Shown in pieces: positions 33,697-42,740 of a stretch of 64,000 nt of DNA (position 1 is the first letter of the stretch; each line of letters starts with the position of its first letter). A model generated the notes under the pieces. The model did not search any database, was not told the DNA's origin, and worked only from the letters and a program-made list of their open reading frames with translations. This DNA comes from Allobosea sp. BK604 (GTDB taxonomy: Bacteria; Pseudomonadota; Alphaproteobacteria; Rhizobiales; Beijerinckiaceae): assembly GCF_004341515.1 (NCBI RefSeq), contig NZ_SLZF01000001.1:1054001-1118000 (forward strand), given 5' to 3'. The position numbers and the translations under genes were made by a program.

Positions 33697-34862
33697 TGGC
33701 CGCCCTCACTGGCTGCCGGGTGCTCGACCTCGGCATCATCACTGCCGGCGCCGCGACCTCGGCGATCCTCGCCGATCTCGGCGCCGAGGTGCTCAAGATC
33801 GAAAGCCCGTCCTACAAGGATCCGTTCCGGCGCTGGACCGGCGAAACCTTGCCTGGCGAGCATCCCGACCTGCCGCCCTTCTTCCGCATGACCAATCGCG
33901 GCAAGCAGAATGTCGGCATCGACCTGAAGACGGCGGAGGGTCGCGCGATCTTCCTCGACCTCGCCGCGCGCAGCGACATCGTCGTCGAGAATTTCAGCCG
34001 CGGCGTGCTGCACCGGCTCGGTCTCGACTTCACGGCGCTGAAGGCCGTCAATCCCAGGATCATCCTCGCCTCGATCTCGAGCCAGGGCGATGACGGTCCG
34101 GACGCGAATTTCGTGTCCTTCGGCTCGACCTTGGAGGCCATGGCGGGCCTTGCCGCCATTACCGGCTATGAGGGTGGCTCGCCCGTCGTCTCCGGCATCG
34201 AGCTCAACTATCCCGACCAGGTCGTCGCCATTTTCGCCGCGGCGATGATCGCAACGGCCTGGCACGCCACAAAGTCCGGAACGGCAAAAGGCGTCCATCT
34301 CGACCTCTCCCAGCGCGAGCTCACCAGTTTCCTTTGCGGTGAGCAGTTCCTCGCCCCCGAGGCGGCGCGGCGCGAGGGCAACCGGCAGGGACCCGGCCTG
34401 CAGGAGTGCTTCCGCAGCCGCGACGGGCATTGGATTGCCGTCACGATCGGCGCCGCGCAACTCGCCACGCTCGGCCTGACCGTCGACGGCAACCCGAACG
34501 ATGCCGCAACGTGGTTTGCGGCACGTGACGCCGACGAGATCATCGCGGAAGTGACCGCAGCGGGCGCGGCCGCGGCGCGCGTGCTCGACGGCAACGGCGT
34601 GCTGGCCGAGCGCGGCCGCGGCTGGAGCGGGGCACTGGCAGCGGGCCGCGACGGTGATCTGGTCAAGGGCACCGTCTTCGCCGAGGCGAACCGGAAGTTC
34701 GACCCCGGTACTCCGGCGAGCCTGCTCGGGACCCATACGCGCGAGGTTCTCGCGCGCCTGCTCGGCTATGACGAAACCAAGCTCGACCGGCTGATCTCCG
34801 CGGGCGTGATCGCGGAGCCCGAACAGCAATCCACCCCTCAGAAAAAGGCGATGGCATCATGA
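33696..34862 (+). CDS. Class III (CaiB/BaiF) CoA-transferase
   Basis: A 388-residue enzyme that transfers CoA between carboxylic acids. VLDLGIITAGAATSAILADL and GAEVLKIE open it, KQNVGIDLKTAEGR and DIVVENFSRGVLHRLGLD follow, and the catalytic Asp lies in ELNYPDQVVAIFAAAMIA near residues 168-185. It is tightly coupled to both neighbours (1-base overlap upstream, ATGA downstream). With the preceding Asp-less paralogue it may form a heteromer. Confidence 0.87.
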   Translation: MAALTGCRVLDLGIITAGAATSAILADLGAEVLKIESPSYKDPFRRWTGETLPGEHPDLPPFFRMTNRGKQNVGIDLKTAEGRAIFLDLAARSDIVVENFSRGVLHRLGLDFTALKAVNPRIILASISSQGDDGPDANFVSFGSTLEAMAGLAAITGYEGGSPVVSGIELNYPDQVVAIFAAAMIATAWHATKSGTAKGVHLDLSQRELTSFLCGEQFLAPEAARREGNRQGPGLQECFRSRDGHWIAVTIGAAQLATLGLTVDGNPNDAATWFAARDADEIIAEVTAAGAAAARVLDGNGVLAERGRGWSGALAAGRDGDLVKGTVFAEANRKFDPGTPASLLGTHTREVLARLLGYDETKLDRLISAGVIAEPEQQSTPQKKAMAS

Positions 34863-35782
34863 TCGTCCGGGGGCGGGACTACGAACACACAATCGGCTGG
34901 CCAGGCGGACGCGATCTCGCCTACGAGCCGACCGAACTTGGCCCGATGATCCACGGTATCCTGGCCGGGACGCCGTTCGACGCAGCCGAATTCAGCCTCG
35001 CCGCCTTCCTGATGCTCAAAGATCGTGGTGACGAGCGGCTGGTCGGCATGCCGGTGTTTCCGGCCCGCTCCTTTTTCCACGCCTGCCTCTGGGTGCGGCG
35101 CGACTCGGCTCTGAACGGCTTCGCCGACCTTGCCGGCAAGCGCATCGCCCTGCGCGACTACACCTCGACCACCTCGGTCTGGTTCCGCGGGCATCTCAAG
35201 GAGGCCCATGGCGTCGACTGGCGTTCGATCCAATGGATCGTCGGGCCCAACCGGCGGTTCCCGCCCCCGGCTGCGGCCGACATCGTCCCTGCCTCCGGCG
35301 ATCTGGAGGAGATGCTGCTCGACGGCGCCATTGACGCCTTCTTCTCGATGCGTGTGCGAGACGGCAAGCTACCGGAGGCGGAGCGCCGCCTGCGCCCGCT
35401 GCTCGCCGACCCGCGCGCGACCGAACGGGCTTACTTCGAGCAGACCGGCCTCTTCCCGCTGCTCCATATGGTCGTGCTCTCACGCGAACTCGCGGAGCGA
35501 GCACCGGACGCACCGCGCCAGATCTACGACGCCTATCGCGAAGCCAAGGGCAAGGCCCTGGCGCGCCGCCTCGGCACCACCTTCCTGCCCTGGATGGAAT
35601 CGATCTGGGACGAAACGCTGGACCTGCTCGGTCCCGATCCGCTGCCTTATGGGCTGAGCGAGGCCAATCTGCGTAACGCCGCGACCCTGGCCGGCTATCT
35701 CGTCGAGCAGGGGCTCATCGCCGAGGAGCCGGACCTGGCGACGCTGTTCATCGCGGGCAGCCAGAATTGGCCTGTTGGCTGA
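34859..35782 (+). CDS. 4,5-dihydroxyphthalate decarboxylase-like protein (Pht5 family)
   Basis: A 307-residue protein without a signal peptide. GMPVFPARSFFHACLWVRRD, DLAGKRIALRDYTSTTSVWF and LLHMVVLSRELAER fit the Pht5 family, which shares the periplasmic-binding-protein fold but acts in the cytoplasm. Pht5 removes a carboxyl from 4,5-dihydroxyphthalate. No phthalate dioxygenase is nearby, so another aromatic or cyclic dicarboxylate may be the substrate. Its ATG overlaps the CoA-transferase stop. Confidence 0.72.
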   Translation: MIVRGRDYEHTIGWPGGRDLAYEPTELGPMIHGILAGTPFDAAEFSLAAFLMLKDRGDERLVGMPVFPARSFFHACLWVRRDSALNGFADLAGKRIALRDYTSTTSVWFRGHLKEAHGVDWRSIQWIVGPNRRFPPPAAADIVPASGDLEEMLLDGAIDAFFSMRVRDGKLPEAERRLRPLLADPRATERAYFEQTGLFPLLHMVVLSRELAERAPDAPRQIYDAYREAKGKALARRLGTTFLPWMESIWDETLDLLGPDPLPYGLSEANLRNAATLAGYLVEQGLIAEEPDLATLFIAGSQNWPVG

Positions 35783-35933
35783 TTGGCCCGCGGGCTGAAC
35801 CGGGACCGGTCTTCGCCAAACTCATGGGCGCATGACAAAAGCTCTTTTGACGTCGCGCCCCGCGGCGCGGCAGCTATGGCCAGGCCGCGCCGGCCTCCAA
35901 GCCGAGGCCCGACGGTAAGGAAATGTCAGAATC

Positions 35934-36818
35934 ATGAGCGAACGCCCTCAACCCCAGCCGGGCCGCAAGCGCCCCGTCTCGCGTCCGCAGATCCCGCTCC
36001 CGCCCGGCGCCTGGGATTGCCACGCCCATGTCTTCGGCCCGTTCGACCGCTTTCCGGTCATCGCCGAGCGGCGCTACGAGCCGCCGCACGCGCCGGCCGA
36101 AGACTATCTCGCGATGCTCGATACGGTCGGCTTCGAGAATGGCGTGATCGTCCACGCCTCGGCCAAGGGCTTCGAGATGGCCAATGTCGCCGACGCGCTG
36201 GCGCGCCGGCCGGACCGTCTGACCGGTATCGCGGTCCCCTCTCCGGACGCGGGCGACGCCGACTTTCGCAAGCTCCATGAACAGGGCTTTCGCGGCGTGC
36301 GCGTCACCGAGAGCGGCAGACATGCCGGCCGCTCGCCCGGCACGCTCTATTTCGACGACCTCCCCAGGATCGCGCCGCGGCTCAAGGAGATGGGCTGGCA
36401 CCTGCAGATCTGGGGCCGCTGCGATCTGGTGATGGACAACAGCGCCACGCTCGCCGGCTATGGGCTGCCGCTGATGTTCGACCATCTCGGCTTCGTCGAC
36501 GCGACGCAAGGCGTCGACGGCGCGGCCTTCCAACGTTTCCTCGGCTGGCTGTCGACCGGCGATTTCTGGGTGAAATCGACGCCGATCCGCGTCTCCAAGA
36601 CGGCGCCCGACTACCCGGACGTGCGCCCCTTCTACGAGGCCTTGCTGCGCGCGGTGCCGGATCGGATCGTCTTCGGCTCCGACTGGCCCTATCTCAGCCT
36701 CGACGACGCACCGCCCGATGCCGGCAAGCTCGTCGACCTGCTCGATTCCTGGACGCAGGACGAGAGCCTGCGCCGCAAGATCTTCGTCGACAACCCGAAA
36801 GCCTTCTATCGCCGCTAG
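35934..36818 (+). CDS. Amidohydrolase family protein, 2-pyrone-4,6-dicarboxylate hydrolase-like
   Basis: A 294-residue TIM-barrel hydrolase. Metal ligands HxH in WDCHAHVFGPFDRFPV are near residues 29-31; GVRVTESGRH, MFDHLGFVDATQGVDG and FGSDWPYLSLDD (Asp near 248) follow. The pattern is that of LigI-type lactonases, which open cyclic lactone dicarboxylates. In this cluster it could hydrolyse a lactone made by the nearby flavin monooxygenase. Start ATG 35934; an overlapping ATG 12 bases upstream stops at once. Confidence 0.83.
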   Translation: MSERPQPQPGRKRPVSRPQIPLPPGAWDCHAHVFGPFDRFPVIAERRYEPPHAPAEDYLAMLDTVGFENGVIVHASAKGFEMANVADALARRPDRLTGIAVPSPDAGDADFRKLHEQGFRGVRVTESGRHAGRSPGTLYFDDLPRIAPRLKEMGWHLQIWGRCDLVMDNSATLAGYGLPLMFDHLGFVDATQGVDGAAFQRFLGWLSTGDFWVKSTPIRVSKTAPDYPDVRPFYEALLRAVPDRIVFGSDWPYLSLDDAPPDAGKLVDLLDSWTQDESLRRKIFVDNPKAFYRR

Positions 36819-36882
36819 GTCATGGCGAGCGCGCATACCCCCAGTCGAGCGTTCCTCACGCAGGGCCGGGGGGTGATCGCAC

Positions 36883-37743
36883 TTAACTCCGAAGCCCTTG
36901 CCAATCCGCGAGACCGACGATTTCGGCCAGCAATTCGGCGGCCGGCACGCGTCGCTCGAGAGGCTCCAGCGACTTCCCTTGAGCGAAGCCGCCGAGCCCT
37001 TCCAGGCCGCGCTCGAGAGCATCGACCACGCGGGTGATCAGCAGTCCCGGATACATGACCTGCCGGAAGCCCATCTCGCCATACTCAGCCGGAGGCCGCC
37101 AATTCGGACGGCCCTCGAAAATCGGAGTCGCCAGATGGACATGGCCGAGACGCCGGCCGATCTGCTCGAGCTCGTCGAGATTGGTCACGCCGACGACGAG
37201 GAAACCGGCAGCGCCCGCCTCGACATAATCCTCGGCCCGGCGAAGAATGCCGTCCAGGCCTTCCAGACCATAGGCGTCCGACCGGGCGATGATCATCGTC
37301 TCGCTGCCCTGGCAGCGGGACACCGCCACCCGGATCTTCTCCTGCATCGCGGGGATCGACGCGACGGAGCTCGCCTTGGCATCGCCCGGCCTTTTCTCCG
37401 ATCGCTCCTGGTCTTCCAGGACGATCGCCCCGACTCCCATCCGGACATAGGTGTCGGTCATGCGAGCCACGCTCTTGATGTCGCCATAGCCGTCATCGCC
37501 ATCGACGACGATCGGAAGGTCGGAGGCATCCATGATGTCCTTCGTGCCCGCAGCCATCTCGCCGAGAGCGGCAATCCCGATATCGGGAAGGCCGTAGCGG
37601 GCGGCGAGCATGGCGGAGCCGCCGATGCCCATGGCCTTGAAGCCGGCCTTGGCGATCATCCGGGCCGTGAGCGCGTCATGGGCCAGCGGCGTCACCAGAG
37701 GCCGCTGCTCGGCGGCCGCTTCGCGGATCGACTTTCGTGCCAT
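36883..37743 (-). CDS. PEP mutase/isocitrate lyase family protein, third copy
   Basis: A 286-residue TIM-barrel enzyme. VDGDDGYGDIKSVARM bears the Mg-site Asp residues near 82-97 and IVLEDQERSEKRPGDA the Glu. At the gating loop, lyases have KRCGH; here it is KRPGDA, so the catalytic Cys is lost. Carboxy-PEP mutase-like or oxaloacetate decarboxylase-like chemistry is therefore likelier than isocitrate-type cleavage. Start at MARKSI after GGGAGGAAGAG. It is convergent with the amidohydrolase and downstream of the GntR gene on the same strand. Confidence 0.85.
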   Translation of the reverse strand: MARKSIREAAAEQRPLVTPLAHDALTARMIAKAGFKAMGIGGSAMLAARYGLPDIGIAALGEMAAGTKDIMDASDLPIVVDGDDGYGDIKSVARMTDTYVRMGVGAIVLEDQERSEKRPGDAKASSVASIPAMQEKIRVAVSRCQGSETMIIARSDAYGLEGLDGILRRAEDYVEAGAAGFLVVGVTNLDELEQIGRRLGHVHLATPIFEGRPNWRPPAEYGEMGFRQVMYPGLLITRVVDALERGLEGLGGFAQGKSLEPLERRVPAAELLAEIVGLADWQGLRS

Positions 37744-37771
37744 CTCTTCCTCCCGGATCTGATTATTGGCG

Positions 37772-38557
37772 TCAGCGCTGCTGCGAGTTGCCGATGGTTT
37801 CGGGAGGCGGATTGCTCTCCGTCTCGACATGGTCGGGGCCGAGGAACAGGCGCCGGCACGCCTGGTCGAGATGACGGCGCATGGCCGCCCGCGCATCCTC
37901 CGACCGTCCTGCCTCGATCGCCTCGAAGATCGCGACATGCTCGTCATAGACGACGGAGGAACGGGATTCCGGATAGCTCAAGGCCAGCATCGTCCGCGTC
38001 AGGTCGATCGAGAATTGCATCGAGGGCTGGATCGACTTGAGGATCTTCAGGAAGAGCGGATTGCCGGCCCCGGACGCGATCGCGAGATGGAAGGCGAGAT
38101 CGGCCTCGCGCGCGCCGGCATCGGTCTCGGATTCCGTCCGCAGCCGCTCCAGCGCCACACGGGCATGTGCAAGCGGCTGTACGTCACGCCGCGCCGCCGC
38201 CAGCGCAGCCGCCTCGCCCTCGACGGCGGCCCGCAGCTGGTAGATGTTGCGGATATCTTCGAGGCTCCGGACCGGCCCGAGCATGAGATCGGGCGGGTGC
38301 GTGATCCCGCCCGTCGCATCCTGGACATAGGTGCCCGAGCCCCATTTGGATTTGACGACTCCGGCATGTTCGAGCCGGGAGATGGCGTGCCGGATCATCG
38401 GCCGGGATATGCCGAAGCGCAGGGCCAATTCAGCCTCGCTCGGCAGCTTGTCGCCGGCCGTCAGCCCGTCCTCGCTGATCAGCGTCAGGATCGACCTGTA
38501 GCCTTCCTCGACCCGGCTTGGTTTGCCATCCGCCACGAGCCTGCTCCGCTTCGGCAT
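37772..38557 (-). CDS. GntR-family regulator, FadR/FCD subfamily
   Basis: A 261-residue regulator. The N-terminal winged helix (GDKLPSEAELALRFGISRPM; AISRLEHAGVVKSKWGSGTYV) covers residues 12-78. The FCD domain (EADLAFHLAIASGAGNPLFL, VYDEHVAIFEAIEAGRSEDA) has the usual His and Asp metal/ligand residues. It is divergent from the flavin monooxygenase/LeuCD/Tau-type cluster and cotranscribed with the PEP-mutase-family gene, so it probably controls both arms. Confidence 0.9.
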   Translation of the reverse strand: MPKRSRLVADGKPSRVEEGYRSILTLISEDGLTAGDKLPSEAELALRFGISRPMIRHAISRLEHAGVVKSKWGSGTYVQDATGGITHPPDLMLGPVRSLEDIRNIYQLRAAVEGEAAALAAARRDVQPLAHARVALERLRTESETDAGAREADLAFHLAIASGAGNPLFLKILKSIQPSMQFSIDLTRTMLALSYPESRSSVVYDEHVAIFEAIEAGRSEDARAAMRRHLDQACRRLFLGPDHVETESNPPPETIGNSQQR

Positions 38558-38715
38558 TCAAACTCCAAGAGGTAAAGTCAATTTATCCCATTCCGTCGCC
38601 TTGGACTGCCATATCGCGTTTCAAAGCGCAATCATGGGCGATCCGGACGCGGAACCTCTTCCCTCGAAAAGCGTGTTCTCGCCGCGACAATAGCAAAAAA
38701 TGCAAGACGTAAAAT

Positions 38716-38765
38716 CTCTTCAAAATGAGAATTGACATCTTTCAAACCCTTTTGCACTCTTCAAA
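38716..38765 (+). promoter_or_regulatory. Candidate promoter and direct repeats before the monooxygenase
   Basis: TTGACA (38732-38737), a 17-base spacer and a poor -10 (CACTCT, 38755-38760) in an AT-rich stretch of the 274-base divergent gap. The 9-mer CTCTTCAAA occurs at 38716-38724 and 38757-38765, one copy on each side of the -35 element, and may be a regulator site. The rest of the gap shows no gene. Confidence 0.35.
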
Positions 38766-38831
38766 TCAAATGGAGGCTTACCCGCATCGCAGGGTGCCCC
38801 AAAAACTGGCCGCAACCGGCCGGGAGGAAAC

Positions 38832-40631
38832 ATGTTGGAGAGGCCGGCGCCGTCCGCGCTCATTTCTGCGTGGCTTGGAGATTTCGCCGCGGCGCTCGAA
38901 GCCGGCGACCGCTCCGCATTGCCGGACCTTTTCATCGACCACTGTTTCTGGCGCGACATCGTCGGCTTCACCTGGTCGATCGAAACCGCCGAAGGCCTGC
39001 CCGCCGTCAGCAGGATGCTCGCCGCGACCATCGACTCGGCACGCCCGAGCGCGTTCTGCGCGACCGGCGAGGGCAGCGAGGATAATGGCTCGGTCGAGGG
39101 CTGGTTCACTTTCGAGACCGCCTCCGGCCGCGGAACGGGTCACCTGCGGCTTATCGACGGACGCTGCCGGACGCTGATGACCTGCCTCACCGAACTGAAG
39201 GGCTTCGAGGAACGCGTCGGCGAGAGGCGTGCGCTCGGCTTGATCCATGGCAGCCAGAAGGGCCGGAAGAGCTGGTCGGAGCTCAGGGCGCAGGAGGAGG
39301 CGGAACTCGGCCGGACGCGGCAGCCTTATTGCGTCATCATCGGAGGCGGCCAGGGCGGCCTTGCCCTGGCGGCGCGCCTGCGCCGGCTCGACGTGCCGAC
39401 GATCGTCATCGACCGCCATGAGCGGCCCGGCGATGCTTGGCGCAAGCGCTACAGGCAGCTCTGCCTGCACGACCCGGTCTGGGCCGATCACATGCCCTAC
39501 CTGTCCTTCCCCGATGACTGGCCGATCTACACGCCGAAGGACAAGCTCGGCGACTGGCTGGAAATGTACGCCAAGGTGATGGAGATCAATTTCTGGGGCG
39601 GCTGGGAATGCCGGCGCGCCGCCTACGATGCTGAGAAGGAGGAGTGGGAGGTCGAGGTCGGGAACGCGGACGAAACCATCATCCTGCGGCCCCGCCAGTT
39701 CATTCTCGCCACCGGCCTCTCCGGCCTCCCGAATATGCCGAGCATACCGGGCGCCGAAAGCTTCGGTGGCGAGCTCCATCATTCCAGCGCTTACCAGAGC
39801 GGAGAGAGCTTCGCCGGCAAAAGATGCGTGATCGTCGGCTCGAACAACTCGGCTCACGATATCTGCGCCGATCTCTGGGAGCATGGGGCCGACGTGACCA
39901 TGGTCCAGCGCAGCTCGACCCTCGTCGCCAGGGCTGAGACGCTGCGGGCGATGACCTCCGGTCGGCTGTTCTCGGAAGCCGCGCTGAAGCGGGGGCTTCA
40001 CACCGAGAAGGCGGATATGACCTTCGCCTCCCTGCCCTATCGCCTGCTGCCCGAAATCCAGCGTCCGATCTTCGACCAGATCAAGATCCGCGACGCCGAT
40101 CTCTACGATTCCCTGCGCAAGGTCGGCTTCGAGCTGGATTTCGGCGAGGACGAGTCCGGGCTCTACATGAAATATGTCCGGCGCGGTTCCGGCTACTACA
40201 TCAATGTCGGCGCCTCCGAGCTCGTCGCCAGCGGCGAAGTGAAGCTCAGGAAGGGCTCGATCGACCATATCGAGCCGGACGGCCTTGTCTTCACCGACGG
40301 ATCGAAGCTCCCGGCCGACCTTATCGTCTTCGCGACGGGGTTCGGCCCGATGAACGGCTGGGCAGCCCAGCTGATCTCGCAGGAGGTTGCGGACAAGGTC
40401 GGTCATTGCTGGGGCCTGGGCTCGGGCACGACGAACGATCCCGGCCCCTGGGTCGGAGAGCTGCGGAACATGTGGCGGCCGACGGCGCAGCCGGGACTCT
40501 GGTTCCATGGCGGCAACCTGCAGCAATCCCGTTTCTATTCGCGGGCGCTGGCCCTGCAGCTCAAGGCCCGGATGGAAGGGCTGGCGACGCCTGTCTACCG
40601 CCAGCCGGCCGCGGTTTCGGAGGGCGCGTGA
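38832..40631 (+). CDS. Flavin-containing monooxygenase with N-terminal NTF2-like domain
   Basis: A 599-residue enzyme. Residues 1-125 look like an NTF2/SnoaL fold (FIDHCFWRDIVGFTW; GWFTFETASGRGTGHLRLID). A flavoprotein monooxygenase follows with FAD motif GGGQGGLALA (171-180), a second nucleotide motif VIVGSNNSAHDICADLW near 332-348 and ATGFGP near 500. The layout is that of class B monooxygenases (Baeyer-Villiger or N-hydroxylating). NADPH and O2 use is inferred. Strong ribosome site GGGAGGAAAC. It starts the plus-strand catabolic operon and overlaps the next gene by one base. Confidence 0.87.
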   Translation: MLERPAPSALISAWLGDFAAALEAGDRSALPDLFIDHCFWRDIVGFTWSIETAEGLPAVSRMLAATIDSARPSAFCATGEGSEDNGSVEGWFTFETASGRGTGHLRLIDGRCRTLMTCLTELKGFEERVGERRALGLIHGSQKGRKSWSELRAQEEAELGRTRQPYCVIIGGGQGGLALAARLRRLDVPTIVIDRHERPGDAWRKRYRQLCLHDPVWADHMPYLSFPDDWPIYTPKDKLGDWLEMYAKVMEINFWGGWECRRAAYDAEKEEWEVEVGNADETIILRPRQFILATGLSGLPNMPSIPGAESFGGELHHSSAYQSGESFAGKRCVIVGSNNSAHDICADLWEHGADVTMVQRSSTLVARAETLRAMTSGRLFSEAALKRGLHTEKADMTFASLPYRLLPEIQRPIFDQIKIRDADLYDSLRKVGFELDFGEDESGLYMKYVRRGSGYYINVGASELVASGEVKLRKGSIDHIEPDGLVFTDGSKLPADLIVFATGFGPMNGWAAQLISQEVADKVGHCWGLGSGTTNDPGPWVGELRNMWRPTAQPGLWFHGGNLQQSRFYSRALALQLKARMEGLATPVYRQPAAVSEGA

Positions 40632-42073
40632 TGGCCACCGCACAGAACCGATCCGGCCATCGGCCGCGCACGCTGTTCGAGAAGATCTGGGATCAGCATG
40701 TCATCGCCGATCTCGGCGACGGATCGAACCTGCTGCATATCGACCGCCACATCATCCACGAGATCACGAGCGCCCGGGCCTTCGAGAATCTGCGCAAGGC
40801 GGGCCGCGGCGTGCGCTGTCCCGAGCTGACATTCGGCGTCGTCGACCATGTCGTCGCGACGGTCCTGGGGCGCAACGAGGATACGAACCCGGCCGGTGGC
40901 AGCTTCATCCGCAACATGCGCCGGAATTGCGAGGATTTCGGGATCAGGCTGTTCGACATGGGCGACCGCCGCCAGGGCATCGCTCATGTCGTCGGACCTG
41001 AGCTCGGCACCGACCTGCCCGGCTGCACCTTGGTCTGTGGCGACAGCCACACCTCGAGCAATGGCGCTCTCGGCGCACTTGCCTGGGGCATCGGCGCTTC
41101 GGAAGTCGAGCATGTGCTCGCGACGCAAAGCATCGTCCAGCGCAAGCCGCTGCGCATGCGCGTCGTCTTCGACGGCACACTCGGTGCCGGCGTTTCCGCC
41201 AAGGACATGGTGCTGCATCTGATCGGCCGGGTCGGCACCGCCGGCGGGCGCGGCTGCGTCGTCGAGTTCGCGGGGCCCGGCATTCGTACGCAGTCGATCG
41301 AAGGCCGGCTGACGATCTGCAACATGTCGATCGAGCTCGGCGCCAAGGCCGGGCTGGTCGCGCCGGACGACACAACCTTCGCCTATCTCGAAGGGCGCGA
41401 GTTCGCCCCGAAAGGCGCCGCGTTCCAAGTCGCCCTTTCCGCCTGGCGCGAGCTCAGCTCCGACGACGACGCGCAGTTCGACCGGGACGTGACGATTGAT
41501 TGCAACGGGCTGCAGCCGCAGGTCAGCTGGGGCACGAGCCCGCAGGACGTGATCGGCGTCAACGAGCAGATTCCGGATCCCGACGCCATCGCCGACAGCA
41601 CCCGCCGCGCCTCGATCAGGAGCGCGCTGGACTATATCGGCCTCACGCCGGGCGCCGCTCTCGCGGGAACGCCGATCGACTACGCCTTCATCGGATCCTG
41701 CACCAATGGCCGGCTTTCCGATCTGCGGGCTGCGGCCGAGGTCGCGCGCCGCGGCAAGGTCTCACCTGGCGTTCGTGCCCTGGTCGTTCCGGGCTCGGCC
41801 AGCGTCAAGCGCGATGCCGAGGCGGAAGGGCTGGACAAGATCTTCCTGTCGGCCGGTTTCGAATGGCACGAGGCTGGCTGTTCGCTTTGCGTCACCGCGA
41901 ACAACGACGTCGTGCCGGCCGGCAAGCGGTGCATTTCCTCGTCGAACCGCAATTTCGAGGGTCGGCAGGGCCCGCGCAGCCGCACCCATCTGGCCAGTCC
42001 CGCGACGGTCGCGGCTTCCGCGATCGCAGGGCGGATCGCCGATGTGCGCGCCGTCCTCGACGGCCGGTTGTAA
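40631..42073 (+). CDS. Aconitase-family hydratase large subunit, LeuC-like
   Basis: A 480-residue [4Fe-4S] hydro-lyase. CGDSHTSSNGALGALAWGIG is near 136-155, and the cluster ligands are in FIGSCTNGRLSDLRAAAEV (first Cys) and GCSLCVTANND (the C-x-x-C pair). It resembles isopropylmalate dehydratase, but it lies in a catabolic cluster with a monooxygenase and an importer rather than with leuB or leuA. It may hydrate a maleate-type acid such as citraconate or dimethylmaleate. A housekeeping LeuC cannot be excluded. ATG overlaps the monooxygenase stop. Confidence 0.85.
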   Translation: MATAQNRSGHRPRTLFEKIWDQHVIADLGDGSNLLHIDRHIIHEITSARAFENLRKAGRGVRCPELTFGVVDHVVATVLGRNEDTNPAGGSFIRNMRRNCEDFGIRLFDMGDRRQGIAHVVGPELGTDLPGCTLVCGDSHTSSNGALGALAWGIGASEVEHVLATQSIVQRKPLRMRVVFDGTLGAGVSAKDMVLHLIGRVGTAGGRGCVVEFAGPGIRTQSIEGRLTICNMSIELGAKAGLVAPDDTTFAYLEGREFAPKGAAFQVALSAWRELSSDDDAQFDRDVTIDCNGLQPQVSWGTSPQDVIGVNEQIPDPDAIADSTRRASIRSALDYIGLTPGAALAGTPIDYAFIGSCTNGRLSDLRAAAEVARRGKVSPGVRALVVPGSASVKRDAEAEGLDKIFLSAGFEWHEAGCSLCVTANNDVVPAGKRCISSSNRNFEGRQGPRSRTHLASPATVAASAIAGRIADVRAVLDGRL

Positions 42074-42086
42074 TAGGAGCCGCGCG

Positions 42087-42707
42087 ATGGAACCGTTCCG
42101 TCTCGTCACCGGCGTCGCGGCCTCGCTGCCGATGGAGAACATCAACACCGACGCGATCATGCCGACGCGCTGGATCGTCAACAACAAGGACCTCGGCGAA
42201 GGGCTCTTCGGCGTCTGGCGCTACCGGCTCGACGGCAGCGAGCAGCCGGATTTCGTGCTGAACCAGGAACCTTATCGCCAGAGCCGAATCCTGCTTGGCG
42301 GCCCCAATTTCGGCTGCGGCAGCTCGCGGGAGGAAGCCGTCTGGGGTCTCGCCCGCTTCGGCATTCGCTGCGTGATCGCGCCGAGCTTCGGCGACATCTT
42401 CCAGGAGAACGCCTTCAAGAACGGGCTGCTGCCCCTCGTCCTGCCATCCGACGCGATGGCAGCGCTGTCGGCGGCCATGGACGGCAGCAACAGCCGCGAG
42501 CTCACGGTCGATCTGGAGGATTGCACCATCCGGACGCCGGACGGCACGCGCATCGCCTTCGCGATCGACCCGGCACGGCGGCAGTTCCTGCTCGACGGCC
42601 TCGACGAGATCGACCTGACGCTGAAGCTTTCGGACGAGTTCGAGCAATTCCAGGACAGGGACCGGCGGGAAAGGCCGTGGATCTACGGAGAATCCACGCC
42701 GGCCTGA
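42087..42707 (+). CDS. Aconitase-family hydratase small subunit, LeuD-like
   Basis: A 206-residue swivel-domain subunit. ENINTDAIMPTRWIVNN is near 18-34, GPNFGCGSSREEAVWGLARF near 73-92 and FGDIFQENAFKNGLLPLVLP near 101-120. SREEAVW replaces the common SREHAPW of LeuD, a change beside the substrate-specificity loop. AGGAGCC precedes ATG 42087. It forms a heterodimer with the preceding large subunit. Confidence 0.87.
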   Translation: MEPFRLVTGVAASLPMENINTDAIMPTRWIVNNKDLGEGLFGVWRYRLDGSEQPDFVLNQEPYRQSRILLGGPNFGCGSSREEAVWGLARFGIRCVIAPSFGDIFQENAFKNGLLPLVLPSDAMAALSAAMDGSNSRELTVDLEDCTIRTPDGTRIAFAIDPARRQFLLDGLDEIDLTLKLSDEFEQFQDRDRRERPWIYGESTPA

Positions 42708-42740
42708 AGCAGAACAAGCAAGGAAAGAGGGAGCGAACGC

